This document shows, in pieces, positions 15,584 to 24,264 of a DNA stretch of 64,000 bases. Origin of the DNA: Phytobacter diazotrophicus (GTDB taxonomy: Bacteria; Pseudomonadota; Gammaproteobacteria; Enterobacterales; Enterobacteriaceae); NCBI GenBank assembly GCA_004346725.1, contig SMDE01000005.1, forward strand, positions 124,001-188,000, given 5' to 3'. The number at the start of each line of letters is the position of its first letter. Positions within the stretch are counted from its first letter, which is position 1. Under the pieces are notes generated by a model, which made no database searches, had not been told where the DNA came from, and saw only the letters and a program-made list of their open reading frames with translations. The position numbers were made by a program, and so were the translations under genes.

Positions 15584-16833
15584 GATTTAACTCCGTCAAA
15601 TGATTGGGATAGCTCAGTCAGCGCGCAGGCCAGCGTGCGGGCGCCTGCCGCCAGTGAGCGAGGATCGGTATATTCAGCCGGGTTATGGCTAATGCCTTGA
15701 TGGCTGGGGACAAAAATCATACTGGTCGGACAGTGTTCGGCCAGATACATGGCGTCGTGAAACGCACCAGACAGCAGCTCCATATGAGCGATATCCAGCG
15801 CATTTCCGGCCGCTTGCAGAGTGTGATTGATACCGGCGTCAAAGGTGACCGGCGCTTTGTTCAATAAAGGCTCGACGGTGACGTGTTCACTCGAAAGCGA
15901 GCTCATCAGCGCATCGAGCTGTGCCAGTTTTTCCGTCGATGGATGACGAAAATCGAGGGTAAAACGCACGCATGACGGGATGGTGTTGATGGCATTCGGC
16001 GTGACCTGCCAGCGGCCAAACGTCAGACGCAACGCGTCATCTGTTGCATCGCCCATTGCCTGCTCAATGTGAACAAGCTGCTCGCGGGCCAGAGTCATCG
16101 CATCCTGGCGCAGTGTCATCGGCGTGGTCCCGGCATGGGCCGCTACCCCATGGCAGGTAACCTGATACCAGCGCACGCCCTGAATGCCTTTAACAACAGC
16201 CAGCGGCAAATTCCGGTTTTCCAGCACCGGGCCTTGCTCGATATGTAACTCCACGAAGCAGGCCATTTCGCGGTCAGGACGCAACGGGATCGACGCAAAA
16301 CGCGTCTGATGTTGTGCCAGCGCGTCGCGAAACGACACGCCATCCACGCCCATCACGCCAAGATGATCGGACAATCTCGCCGGGTCGACGAAGGCGCTGG
16401 AGCCCATAGCTCCCGGCGCGAAGCGGCTGCCCTCTTCGTTGGTCCAGATAACCACTTCAATTGGACGCCCGGTGGTAACCTGCGCGTCATTGAGCGCTTT
16501 CAGGCACACCAGCCCGGCTATCACACCGTAACAACCGTCGTAGTTGCCACCGGATGGCTGCGTATCGATATGGCTACCGGTGACGACGGGTGAAACGGCT
16601 AATCGTCCCGGACGGCGGAAGAATAAATTGGCGGCGGCGTCGCGGTAGACTTCGCAACCGAGTTCGCAGGCGAGATCAATAATCCACGCCCGTGCATCCA
16701 GTTCCACCTCGCTCAGCGCCTGACGATCCACGCCGCCATTCGCTAACTTGCCAAATTCCGCCAGTTGCGCCAGCAACTGATTCAGCCACGCCTCGTCAAC
16801 CTGGCGGGCGACCCGTAAGCTCGTTTCCATCAT
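15580..16833 (-). CDS. M20-type amidohydrolase (N-carbamoyl-L-amino acid / allantoate hydrolase family)
   Basis: Zinc-dependent cytosolic hydrolase of the AllC/HyuC/beta-ureidopropionase group, 417 residues. Metal-site motifs: GSHIDTQPSGGNYDG, WTNEEGSRF, ELHIEQGP and the terminal SHQGISHNPAEYT; substrate-binding NAINTIPS is present. It would cleave a carbamoyl or ureido group to release ammonia and CO2. The ABC ATPase stop overlaps its start (ATGATG). Placement behind an amino-acid type importer says the substrate is imported; allantoate, hydantoin-derived carbamoyl amino acids or ureidosuccinate are all possible. Confidence 0.88.
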   Translation of the reverse strand: MMETSLRVARQVDEAWLNQLLAQLAEFGKLANGGVDRQALSEVELDARAWIIDLACELGCEVYRDAAANLFFRRPGRLAVSPVVTGSHIDTQPSGGNYDGCYGVIAGLVCLKALNDAQVTTGRPIEVVIWTNEEGSRFAPGAMGSSAFVDPARLSDHLGVMGVDGVSFRDALAQHQTRFASIPLRPDREMACFVELHIEQGPVLENRNLPLAVVKGIQGVRWYQVTCHGVAAHAGTTPMTLRQDAMTLAREQLVHIEQAMGDATDDALRLTFGRWQVTPNAINTIPSCVRFTLDFRHPSTEKLAQLDALMSSLSSEHVTVEPLLNKAPVTFDAGINHTLQAAGNALDIAHMELLSGAFHDAMYLAEHCPTSMIFVPSHQGISHNPAEYTDPRSLAAGARTLACALTELSQSFDGVKS

Positions 16834-17645
16834 GGTAATTTCTCCAGCTCTTCGGGTTGTAGCGGCCTGCGAAACAGCGGTGCGAGGAAGCTTTTCAGGC
16901 GCTCGCTTTTCGGCTGTGTGAACATCTGGCGCGGCGTACCGCTTTCAATAATGTGACCATCGGCCATGAACACCAGCCGTGATGAGATATGGGCAGCAAA
17001 CGCCATCTCATGGGTGACCATCACCATGGTCATGCCCTGTCCGGCAAGGCTTCGGATAACGTCCAGCACCTCTTCTACACGTTCCGGGTCGAGCGCCGAG
17101 GTGGGCTCATCAAGCAGCAAGAGTTCCGGGTTCAGGGCCAGTGCGCGGGCAATGCCTACCCGCTGTTGCTGACCACCGGACAACCTCACCGGCCAGTCAT
17201 CGGCTTTTTGCACCATCCCGACGTGTCCCAGCGCAGCCATTGCCGCCGCTTTTGCCGCCTGGCGTGGCATCTTTTTGCCCAGCACCAGCGGTGCGGCGAC
17301 ATTCTCCAGCACCGTCATATGCGGCCAGAGATTAAACTGCTGGAACACCATCGACAGTGGCCTGCGCACGTCGGCAATCAGGCTGGCGCTGTCGACATGC
17401 GCGGGGCCACGCTGCGTACCGGAATAACCGAGCAACTGCCCTTTAATCAGCACGTCGCCTTTGTCATAGGCTTCGAGAAAATTCATGCAACGCAGCGCGG
17501 TCGTTTTCCCGGAACCGGACGGGCCAATCAGGGTGACTATCTCACCGTGATCGACGCGTAAATTGATGTCATTCAGCACTACATGGTTTGCGAATGACTT
17601 GCCTACATGGCGCATTTCGAGCACCGGCGCAGAGGTATTGCTCAC
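16830..17645 (-). CDS. Polar amino-acid type ABC ATP-binding protein
   Basis: ATPase of the GlnQ/HisP family with Walker A GPSGSGKTT, Q-loop QQFNLWPHMTV, signature LSGGQQQR and Walker B LLLLDEPTSALD. A GTG at 17645 lies one base after the permease stop with a CCGGAG Shine-Dalgarno ahead of it, so it is preferred over the ATG at 17669, which lies inside the permease gene. The end overlaps the amidohydrolase start. Energises import through the two permeases encoded upstream. Confidence 0.88.
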   Translation of the reverse strand: MSNTSAPVLEMRHVGKSFANHVVLNDINLRVDHGEIVTLIGPSGSGKTTALRCMNFLEAYDKGDVLIKGQLLGYSGTQRGPAHVDSASLIADVRRPLSMVFQQFNLWPHMTVLENVAAPLVLGKKMPRQAAKAAAMAALGHVGMVQKADDWPVRLSGGQQQRVGIARALALNPELLLLDEPTSALDPERVEEVLDVIRSLAGQGMTMVMVTHEMAFAAHISSRLVFMADGHIIESGTPRQMFTQPKSERLKSFLAPLFRRPLQPEELEKLP

Positions 17646-17646
17646 G

Positions 17647-18288
17647 TTATTCTCCGGTTCGTAGTACATGACTCAGTGTTCTTACGCTCAGGCTGCCCCC
17701 CTGGGCCAGCAGCCAGTAGCTGATGATCAGCAGGGTGTAAGGCAGGATATAGCTGTAGGTATTGGCCACAATCTGACTCGTCGTCATGGTCAATTCCGGG
17801 ACGGTAATAATTGACGCGATGGCGCTCTCTTTAATGGTCAGAATGAACTGATTACCCAACAGCGGTAGCGCAAAACGAACGGCCTGCGGCATCTGGATAT
17901 GCCAGAAGCAGCGACGCGTAGAGATAGTGTTGGCGAGTGCCGCCTCGCGCTGCCCCGGCGGGATGCTGTTCCACGCGGTGCGAAAAATTTCACTGAAATA
18001 GGCGGCGCTATACAGCGTCAGCGACAGCAGCGTGGCCTCCGTCGCGCTCAGCATGATGCCGACAGACGGCAGGCCAAAGTAAATGACGGCAAGCTGCGCC
18101 AGAAACGGCGTGCCACGGATAGCCCAGACGTAAACGCGCCACAGGCGAAACATCAGGCCGCGTCTGCCACAGAGCCCGTTGATGGCAAACCCCAACAACA
18201 TGCCGCCGAACGCGGCACACAGGCTTAGCCACAGCGTTACCCCCAGCGCCTGAACGTAGGCAGGCAGGTATTGTGTGAGTTCAGTCAT
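17647..18288 (-). CDS. Amino-acid ABC permease, HisM/GlnP family (second subunit)
   Basis: Inner-membrane permease of 213 residues with about five helices and the EAA loop typical of polar amino-acid importers (REAALANTISTRRCFWHIQMPQ). Its start overlaps the stop of the first permease by 4 bases. Together the two make a heterodimeric channel like HisQM. The stop is one base from the preferred GTG start of the ATPase gene. Confidence 0.87.
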   Translation of the reverse strand: MTELTQYLPAYVQALGVTLWLSLCAAFGGMLLGFAINGLCGRRGLMFRLWRVYVWAIRGTPFLAQLAVIYFGLPSVGIMLSATEATLLSLTLYSAAYFSEIFRTAWNSIPPGQREAALANTISTRRCFWHIQMPQAVRFALPLLGNQFILTIKESAIASIITVPELTMTTSQIVANTYSYILPYTLLIISYWLLAQGGSLSVRTLSHVLRTGE

Positions 18289-18944
18289 CGTTGTTCCCTC
18301 TGCCAGTGGCGTTCCGCCTGGCGGCCCAACAGCGCCAGCAGGCTGGTCAGCAGTAAGTAGACCAGGGCGACGGCCAGATAGACCTGCAACGGCTGGTAGG
18401 TGGACGACGCCAGTTGCTGGCCCACACGCATCAGGTCGGTCAGCGCAATCACCGACACCACCGCCGAGGCTTTGATCACATCAATCAGTTCGGAAATCAG
18501 CGACGGCAGCGTTGTCCGGATAACCTGCGGCACCTGAATACGCCATAAAATCTGTCGGGGACTCAGCCCGCAAATGGCGGCGGCTTCCAGTTGGCCGGGG
18601 TGAATACTGGCGAAACCACTTTTGAGAATTTGCGATTGCCAGGCGGCTGTGTTCAGCGTTAAGGCCAGCGCGGCGGCCACAAAGCCGGGAATGTTGAGAC
18701 CCAACTGCGACGGCAAATAAAAGCAGAGCAGCAACTGCACCAGCACCGGGGTTCCCCGGAACAGACTGACCCATCCATGGGCCATCATACGGTAAATGCG
18801 TAACGGGCTTGTCGACATCTGCCATACCCCAATACCCACCAGAAAACCGGCGATCATCGCCGTCAGGCACAGTGCCGCTGTCGTGAGCGCCCCTTGCGCC
18901 AGCATGGGAAGCCAGTGGATAAAGCGCGTTATGAAATCCGTCAT
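18285..18944 (-). CDS. Amino-acid ABC permease, HisQ/GlnP family (first subunit)
   Basis: Inner-membrane permease of 219 residues; the EAA loop is QLEAAAICGLSPRQILWRIQ and the helix pattern is that of the polar amino-acid group. It starts 10 bases after the stop of the binding protein and overlaps the next permease (ATGA). The heterodimeric layout suggests a specific, high-affinity importer rather than a general one. Confidence 0.87.
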   Translation of the reverse strand: MTDFITRFIHWLPMLAQGALTTAALCLTAMIAGFLVGIGVWQMSTSPLRIYRMMAHGWVSLFRGTPVLVQLLLCFYLPSQLGLNIPGFVAAALALTLNTAAWQSQILKSGFASIHPGQLEAAAICGLSPRQILWRIQVPQVIRTTLPSLISELIDVIKASAVVSVIALTDLMRVGQQLASSTYQPLQVYLAVALVYLLLTSLLALLGRQAERHWQREQR

Positions 18945-18954
18945 CGTTGACTGC

Positions 18955-19809
18955 TCACAGTGCCGGTTCAGGCATTTCTGTCGCCGGAACGGTCATCGTG
19001 AAGCCGAACCATTTCTGTTGCAGTTCCTTCATGGTGCCATCGCGGTTGGCTTCGATAATCCCGTCGCTGATAAGCTTGACCAGGGAGGCGCTGTCGGCAT
19101 CTTTACGCCCTACCCAACCAAAGAAGGTTTGTGGCCCGATCATCTCCGGGAGCGTGGCAAACACGCCGGGACGGGTTTTGATTAACGGCCCCAGGTTTGA
19201 GAGCGACTGGGCAACGCCATCAAGTCGGCGAGACGCCAGGTCAGCATAGGCTTCATCAAACGCCACATACTGTTTGATCTCTTTAATGCCTGGTTTGCCG
19301 CTCGCGCGCAGCGCCTGGTCGAAGGATTGCAGCACCTGCAACTGACCGGAACCGGCCTGTGAACCCACGACTTTGCCGCTCAGGTCATCCGGGGTTTTGA
19401 TGGCGTCGTCTCCCGCCCTTTTGAGCAGAGCAACGGTGGATTCCGCTACCGGTGCGGTAAAGCCGAAGTGTTCAATACGCTGTTTATTGACGGTAACGGC
19501 AGTGACCACGAAATCGAATTTCTTCGCATCCAGCCCTGGCAGGATGCCCTGGAAAGGCAGGTCCAGTTGTTTCACCTTCACGCCCGGCAATGATTTCGCA
19601 AGAATATGGTTCATCAGGTCAACGTCGTAGCCGACGATCTTTCCGTTATCGACATACTCAAAGGGGGCGTATCGCGCTTCCGTGGCAACGGAGATCTCTT
19701 TGGCCTCTTTAATTCTTTCAAGCAGATCGGCGCTAAACGCCTGGGCGCAAAAAAGGCTGGCGGATACCAGTGTCAGACAGGCAGGTAAAGTCAAACGGGT
19801 CAGTGTCAT
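18955..19809 (-). CDS. Periplasmic amino-acid type ABC substrate-binding protein
   Basis: Family 3 extracellular solute-binding protein (SBP_bac_3), 284 residues, with a signal peptide ending near AQAFSA. The motif EARYAPFEYVDNGKIVGYDVDLMNHI is the standard first-lobe ligand region, and GKVVGSQAGSGQ binds the ligand carboxylate in this family. First gene of a six-gene minus-strand operon (binding protein, two permeases, ATPase, amidohydrolase, DUF1989). The ligand is inferred to be an amino acid or N-carbamoyl/ureido derivative. Confidence 0.88.
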   Translation of the reverse strand: MTLTRLTLPACLTLVSASLFCAQAFSADLLERIKEAKEISVATEARYAPFEYVDNGKIVGYDVDLMNHILAKSLPGVKVKQLDLPFQGILPGLDAKKFDFVVTAVTVNKQRIEHFGFTAPVAESTVALLKRAGDDAIKTPDDLSGKVVGSQAGSGQLQVLQSFDQALRASGKPGIKEIKQYVAFDEAYADLASRRLDGVAQSLSNLGPLIKTRPGVFATLPEMIGPQTFFGWVGRKDADSASLVKLISDGIIEANRDGTMKELQQKWFGFTMTVPATEMPEPAL

Positions 19810-19960
19810 GGCGTGCTCTCTGAAAGTAATTTGAACATAAGTAAAGTTACTTGAACGACATTAGAGAGGCATGAAACATGCCAACTGAGTCAGTGGCAAC
19901 GATAAATTTCATAGGATTTTGAAAAGTAAGCGATATCTTACAGAGGTGTTACGCAGATGC

Positions 19961-20061
19961 GATCCCTGGCGGCTGTCAGGGATCGGCGTGTGCACATTTG
20001 GTGTGCACGGGCATGGTGCTTTTACTGCTTAAAAAGAGTGCAATGCGCGTTATCGATAACG
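19961..20061. promoter_or_regulatory. palindromes upstream of the ABC/amidohydrolase operon
   Basis: Between the binding-protein start (19809) and the stop of the GrpB gene (20067) lie an inverted repeat GATCCCTG / CAGGGATC (19961-19968, 19977-19984), two copies of GTGTGCAC shortly after it, and a perfect 14-base palindrome CGTTATCGATAACG (20048-20061). One may be the XRE-cupin operator; the last may instead end the GrpB transcript. Confidence 0.4.
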
Positions 20062-20066
20062 TGAAA

Positions 20067-20597
20067 TCAGCCCGGCTGACGGTGTGATTTTTCCCGTAAC
20101 GCCAGCGCTTCATGGCGCTGTATGAAATCATTTTTGAGCTGGCTGTAGCGCTCAGACAGGTTTCCACTGTGTTCTGCCGCCTCGCGTTTTACCCTTTCGT
20201 ATTCCTGAGCGATATCGCTGTGCTGGCGCAAATAATCACGAAATGCCAGATGTCGTACCGCGTGCTGGCTGCCCAGCTCAAAGGCGTGAAGATGATGGGT
20301 TCGTTGATTCTCGCCTTTTACAAAATAGCGCCTGCCCGCAATACCATACTCACCTCGCGGCGTGTAACCCGCCTGGCGCAGGGTGTCGTTATGTTTATCC
20401 AGCAGATGTAACGAGGTCACTTCCAGCAGGATGTCGATGATGGGTTTTGCCGCAAGGCCGGGAACAGCCGTACTGCCAATATGGTGGATAGCGACAGGTA
20501 TGTCCGATAACACGCATTGTAATAATAACGCTTCTTTCTGATAGCGCTCGGGCCAGGAGGCATCACTTTGCTCGATAGAAATACGGCGTCCGGCCAT
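20067..20597 (-). CDS. GrpB family protein (UPF0157)
   Basis: Nucleotidyltransferase-fold protein of the GrpB/UPF0157 family, 176 residues. The motif HHIGSTAVPGLAAKPIIDILLEV is diagnostic, and FELGSQHAVRHLAFRDYLR is the C-terminal half. Members are stand-alone, often horizontally exchanged, and of unknown substrate. Encoded on the minus strand after the LysR gene, 62 bases downstream, with no clear functional link to either neighbour. Confidence 0.85.
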   Translation of the reverse strand: MAGRRISIEQSDASWPERYQKEALLLQCVLSDIPVAIHHIGSTAVPGLAAKPIIDILLEVTSLHLLDKHNDTLRQAGYTPRGEYGIAGRRYFVKGENQRTHHLHAFELGSQHAVRHLAFRDYLRQHSDIAQEYERVKREAAEHSGNLSERYSQLKNDFIQRHEALALREKSHRQPG

Positions 20598-20659
20598 CTT
20601 GTTCCCCTTAAGAGATTCGACGTTTACTGCCTGATGGTGAAGACCGGGTTGCTGGTCTT

Positions 20660-21559
20660 TCAGGCTGAATATTCATTGCTCTCCGCGCTGGCGGTAGAGA
20701 CAATCCAGTCGCGGAATTTGCGACTCATTTTTTGGAGCAGCGCCGATTCGTCATAGACCAGATAATAGGCCAGTAGCGAATCAATGGTGACGCGCAACGG
20801 ATTGATCAACAGACCTTTTTTCAATTCATCACGAATAATGGTGCTTCGAATAAGCGCAATGCCTTTCCCGGCAATCGCCGCTTCCAGTACGCCATTGGAA
20901 TCAACAAATACCGGCCCTTTTTCCTCAATGGCATGCGCGATACCGGCCGCCTTAAACCAGACGGCCCAGTCCATGCGATGCTCATCATGCAGCAATGTGA
21001 ATTGGGTCAGGTCCAGCAGCGAGGTAAGTGTTTGTCCATCGGGAATAAGCCCTGGACTGCATACCGGAAGAAGACGATCGTTAATCAGGCACTCCGCCTC
21101 CAGACCCGGATAGTGCCCGGAGCCGTGTCTGATAGCAAAATCAATCCCTTCGGTTAACAAATCCACCTGACGATTCGTGGTACTGATTTGCACCTCAACG
21201 CCTGGATTCTGCTTCTCAAACGCTGGCAGGCGCGGCAGCAGCCACTGAATAGCAAAGCCGCTGGTACAACTGACGGTAATGCTGTTTTGCTTCTCTTCGT
21301 CCAGCAGACGCTGCGTCGCTTCGGATATCTGGTCAAAGGCCGGACGGATAGCGCGTAAATAAATGCGCCCTTCTGTTGTCAATTCCAGCGCCCGCGCGCC
21401 TCGAATGAACAAGCGTGAATGCAGCATCTCTTCGAGTTTGGACACTTGTTGGCTCACGGCACTGGGGGTAACGCATAACTCTTCGGCGGCCCGCTTAACA
21501 CTCATGTGTCTTGCCGCAGATTCAAAGCACATAAGCGCATGTAAAGGTGGCAATTTCAT
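20660..21559 (-). CDS. LysR-family regulator (GcvA-like)
   Basis: LysR transcription factor of 299 residues: HTH at about 5-65 (SVKRAAEELCVTPSAVSQQVSKLE) and a co-inducer-binding domain from about 90. The LHALMCFESAARHMS start and LFIRGARALELTTEG are GcvA-group features. Divergent from a DMT-family exporter gene (118-base spacer), the usual LysR-target layout, so it probably controls that exporter in response to its substrate. Confidence 0.88.
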   Translation of the reverse strand: MKLPPLHALMCFESAARHMSVKRAAEELCVTPSAVSQQVSKLEEMLHSRLFIRGARALELTTEGRIYLRAIRPAFDQISEATQRLLDEEKQNSITVSCTSGFAIQWLLPRLPAFEKQNPGVEVQISTTNRQVDLLTEGIDFAIRHGSGHYPGLEAECLINDRLLPVCSPGLIPDGQTLTSLLDLTQFTLLHDEHRMDWAVWFKAAGIAHAIEEKGPVFVDSNGVLEAAIAGKGIALIRSTIIRDELKKGLLINPLRVTIDSLLAYYLVYDESALLQKMSRKFRDWIVSTASAESNEYSA

Positions 21560-21677
21560 CGTCGCCTCGATTCCATGATTTAGGAAAACTTAATTATAGA
21601 AGAAATCCTTGCTTGTCATGCCTCTGGCTAACGTTTTAGTTTTTCTGCCACCTTCCGATGAAACAAACAGGTATCAC

Positions 21678-22571
21678 ATGCGCCCTTCTGATTACACAAG
21701 ACTCTTCCTGCTGGCTGCCATTTGGGGGGCCAGTTTCCTGTTTATGCGCATTGCCGCACCCGAATTCGGCGCCGTCACGACCGCCTTTCTTCGCGTATTG
21801 TTGGGCGTTATCGGTCTTGCCGCCATCCTGGTCATGATGAAATCCCCCTTTCGTTTTGAGCAAAAATTTGGCGTGGCACTGCTGCTCGGGGTGATGAATT
21901 CTGGCCTGCCTTTTCTGATGTATTGCCTGGCGGCAACGCGCTTACCAGCGGGCTATTCTGCGATCCTCAATGCCACCACCCCCTTGATGGGGGCGTTGAT
22001 CGGCTGCTTCTTTTTTGGCGAGACGCTGACGCTACGTAAATGGGGAGGCGTGGTTTCAGGGATTGTCGGCATCATGATCATCACGACGACAGGTAAAACA
22101 GACGTGACCGCCAGCGTTGTCACAGGCGTTATCGCCTGCCTTGTCGCCACAGCCTGTTACGGACTGGCCGGTTTTCTGACGCGCCGCTGGATAAGCCAGC
22201 GCGGCGGGCTGGATCCGAAAATGGTCGCCTTCGGCAGCCAGCTCGGCGCCACGCTGTTTCTCTTGCCCTTCTTTGCCTGGTCAGTCGGTCGCGGCCCTGC
22301 CATTGGCTGGCTACAGGGCAATGTCTGGGCAAGCGTTATCGCGCTTGGACTCATTTGCACCGCGGTGGCCTACATTCTCTATTTCCGGCTGATTGCCGAT
22401 ATTGGCCCGCTGCGCTCATTAACTGTCACTTTTTTAATCCCCCCTTTTGCCGTGTTGTGGGGCTACCTCGTACTGGGGGAAACCCTGAGTGAAGGTTTTG
22501 GCATCGGGGCACTGATCGTCTGTCTTGCGGTCTGGATGATTGTCAGCCCTGGCAAAAGCGCCACGCAGTAA
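21678..22571 (+). CDS. EamA/DMT-family transporter
   Basis: Inner-membrane metabolite exporter with two EamA repeats and ten helices, 297 residues from the ATG at 21678, which has CAGGT upstream; the frame extends upstream to 21609 without support. Motifs: WGASFLFMRIAAPEFG in helix 1, PLMGALIGCFFFGETL closing repeat 1, PPFAVLWGYLVLGETL closing repeat 2. Divergent LysR gene suggests substrate induction. The stop is 4 bases from the convergent hydrolase gene. Substrate (amino acid or similar) not determined. Confidence 0.87.
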   Translation: MRPSDYTRLFLLAAIWGASFLFMRIAAPEFGAVTTAFLRVLLGVIGLAAILVMMKSPFRFEQKFGVALLLGVMNSGLPFLMYCLAATRLPAGYSAILNATTPLMGALIGCFFFGETLTLRKWGGVVSGIVGIMIITTTGKTDVTASVVTGVIACLVATACYGLAGFLTRRWISQRGGLDPKMVAFGSQLGATLFLLPFFAWSVGRGPAIGWLQGNVWASVIALGLICTAVAYILYFRLIADIGPLRSLTVTFLIPPFAVLWGYLVLGETLSEGFGIGALIVCLAVWMIVSPGKSATQ

Positions 22572-22575
22572 CGTT

Positions 22576-23283
22576 TCAGGCTTTATCGACAGGCGCTAAG
22601 CAGGTACGGAAAAACGCATGTGCTTTTTCCTTCAATGCCGCCGATTGGGTAATATTTTTCCATACGCTATTATGCCCGGCATTCGGGACAATAAAGAGCG
22701 TTTTCCAGAGCGCCTCCCTTGCGGCATTATGCAATTTCGCAGGGATTTCTTGTGGTATGACTTCATCGCGCTCTGCGGCGACAATCAGTATCTTCCCTCT
22801 GAAACCGGCAAGCAGCGGCCAGGCATCCGAGTCCTGCCAGCTCTTCTCCTGGCGGATTATCTGTGAAAAGGCCGGGCCGAAGTTTACCGTTGCGGCCACG
22901 GGGGTATAGACACCGGGCACGAGAAGAATAAGCGAGCGAAAATCCACCCGCGCACTGAGCTGTATGGCATTGTACGCACCCATACTGGAGCCAAGACAGC
23001 CGGTGAGCGGCACATTGAGGTGCGCGATGACCGCCAGCGCCTGCCGGGTGCGGCTTTCCAGCGAGGACTCACTCATCGAACCTGTCGATGCGCCATGTCC
23101 GAGGCAGTCAAAGGCGGTGGTCCCGTAGCCCATTTCATCGAGTAGCTGGCGGTAATGGGCGAAGACCTCCCGGTCTTTCGAACCGCCGTGGATCATTAAT
23201 ATGTGACCATTGCTGCCATAAGAGGAGTCGCCACGCAGGGTGTGTCCGGCAAAGGGAACGTCAAAATACTCTCTGTTTATCAT
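22576..23283 (-). CDS. Alpha/beta hydrolase
   Basis: Cytosolic alpha/beta hydrolase of 235 residues. Oxyanion region HGGSKDREVF, nucleophile motif GSSMG, an acidic residue in AAERDEV and His in PNAGHNSVW form the catalytic set. It resembles the short-chain esterase / dienelactone-hydrolase-like group (signal-less, small). It is followed by nothing on its strand and preceded by an AraC-type gene 27 bases upstream on the same strand, so the two may be co-transcribed. Confidence 0.8.
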   Translation of the reverse strand: MINREYFDVPFAGHTLRGDSSYGSNGHILMIHGGSKDREVFAHYRQLLDEMGYGTTAFDCLGHGASTGSMSESSLESRTRQALAVIAHLNVPLTGCLGSSMGAYNAIQLSARVDFRSLILLVPGVYTPVAATVNFGPAFSQIIRQEKSWQDSDAWPLLAGFRGKILIVAAERDEVIPQEIPAKLHNAAREALWKTLFIVPNAGHNSVWKNITQSAALKEKAHAFFRTCLAPVDKA

Positions 23284-23310
23284 CTGTTTGTGCCTGGATA
23301 GGTGAGCACG

Positions 23311-24147
23311 TCAGGCCGAGGCCGCAGCGAATAAGCCCGGCGTGGTGCCAAAGTGTGCGCGGAAGTGTTTTATCAGATGACTTTGATCGAAGAAACCGAC
23401 ATCGCTGGCGACCTGCGATGCGCTTATACCACGGGAAAGCAGCCCTTTTGCTCTGACCAGGCGAATCTGCGTCAGATACTGGTGCACTGACAAACCGGTC
23501 ATGGCCTGGAAGGTACGCATAAAATAGAACTCGCTTAAGCCCGCGACGGTCGCAATCTCTTTCACGGTCAGCGTCTGCGCGTAACTGCTATGCAGAAATT
23601 CAATGGCTTTGCGGATGTCGGCGCGCATCACATCCTGACGTGCACCTTTGACTGTCCGTTCACCATAATTGCCGATGAGAATATTGAGTATCTGGTACAT
23701 CACGCACGCTTTTTCCAGCGGGTCATCACTGGCATTGAGCACCTGGGCGGCATGTAGCATTCGTCGGGCAATCCGCGGGTCGTGTCGCATGCCTTCGGTA
23801 CCAAAATTGACGTCTCCTCGCCCTTTCAGCACGGTTTCTGCGACGTCATTGATCAGGCTTTGCGACGGATAAAACGCGCAATAATCCCAGCCTTCATCGC
23901 GCTGCACCGCCTCGCCGGTGTGCACTTCGCCTGGCATAATCACCATTACCGTTCCCGCCGCCGCGATCCCTTTTTGTCGGCATATTCGGGTGCGCTGGGC
24001 ACCACGGGCAAACGCCGCAATTACAAACTCGTCATGGAAATGCGGCGGATAACTGTGCTCATAACATGAGGCCCGCAGGATCTCCATTCCCCCGTGCAGT
24101 TCATTATCACGCCACAGCTTGATGTCATCCCGTCTGTTTTGCGTCAC
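23311..24147 (-). CDS. AraC-family regulator with N-terminal cupin
   Basis: Regulator of 278 residues: N-terminal arabinose-binding-type cupin (PPHFHDEFVIAAF, PGEVHTGEA) and C-terminal AraC HTH (VKEIATVAGLSEFYFMRTF; SQVASDVGFFDQSHLIKHF). It starts with GTG at 24147, supported by GGAG. It is divergent from azlCD, a pairing repeated in many proteobacteria, so it likely regulates them. The 117-base spacer has CAGGAT twice (24193, 24217), 24 bases apart, as expected for AraC half-sites. Confidence 0.87.
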   Translation of the reverse strand: MTQNRRDDIKLWRDNELHGGMEILRASCYEHSYPPHFHDEFVIAAFARGAQRTRICRQKGIAAAGTVMVIMPGEVHTGEAVQRDEGWDYCAFYPSQSLINDVAETVLKGRGDVNFGTEGMRHDPRIARRMLHAAQVLNASDDPLEKACVMYQILNILIGNYGERTVKGARQDVMRADIRKAIEFLHSSYAQTLTVKEIATVAGLSEFYFMRTFQAMTGLSVHQYLTQIRLVRAKGLLSRGISASQVASDVGFFDQSHLIKHFRAHFGTTPGLFAAASA

Positions 24148-24264
24148 GTCTTCGTTCTCCAGCCCGCTCTACCGCCATTTTTTATAAATGCGCAGGATTT
24201 TACTATCGCGATTTTTCAGGATCCTTAAGATTGCACATTCGGACAAGAAAGAAAGGGAAAAGTA

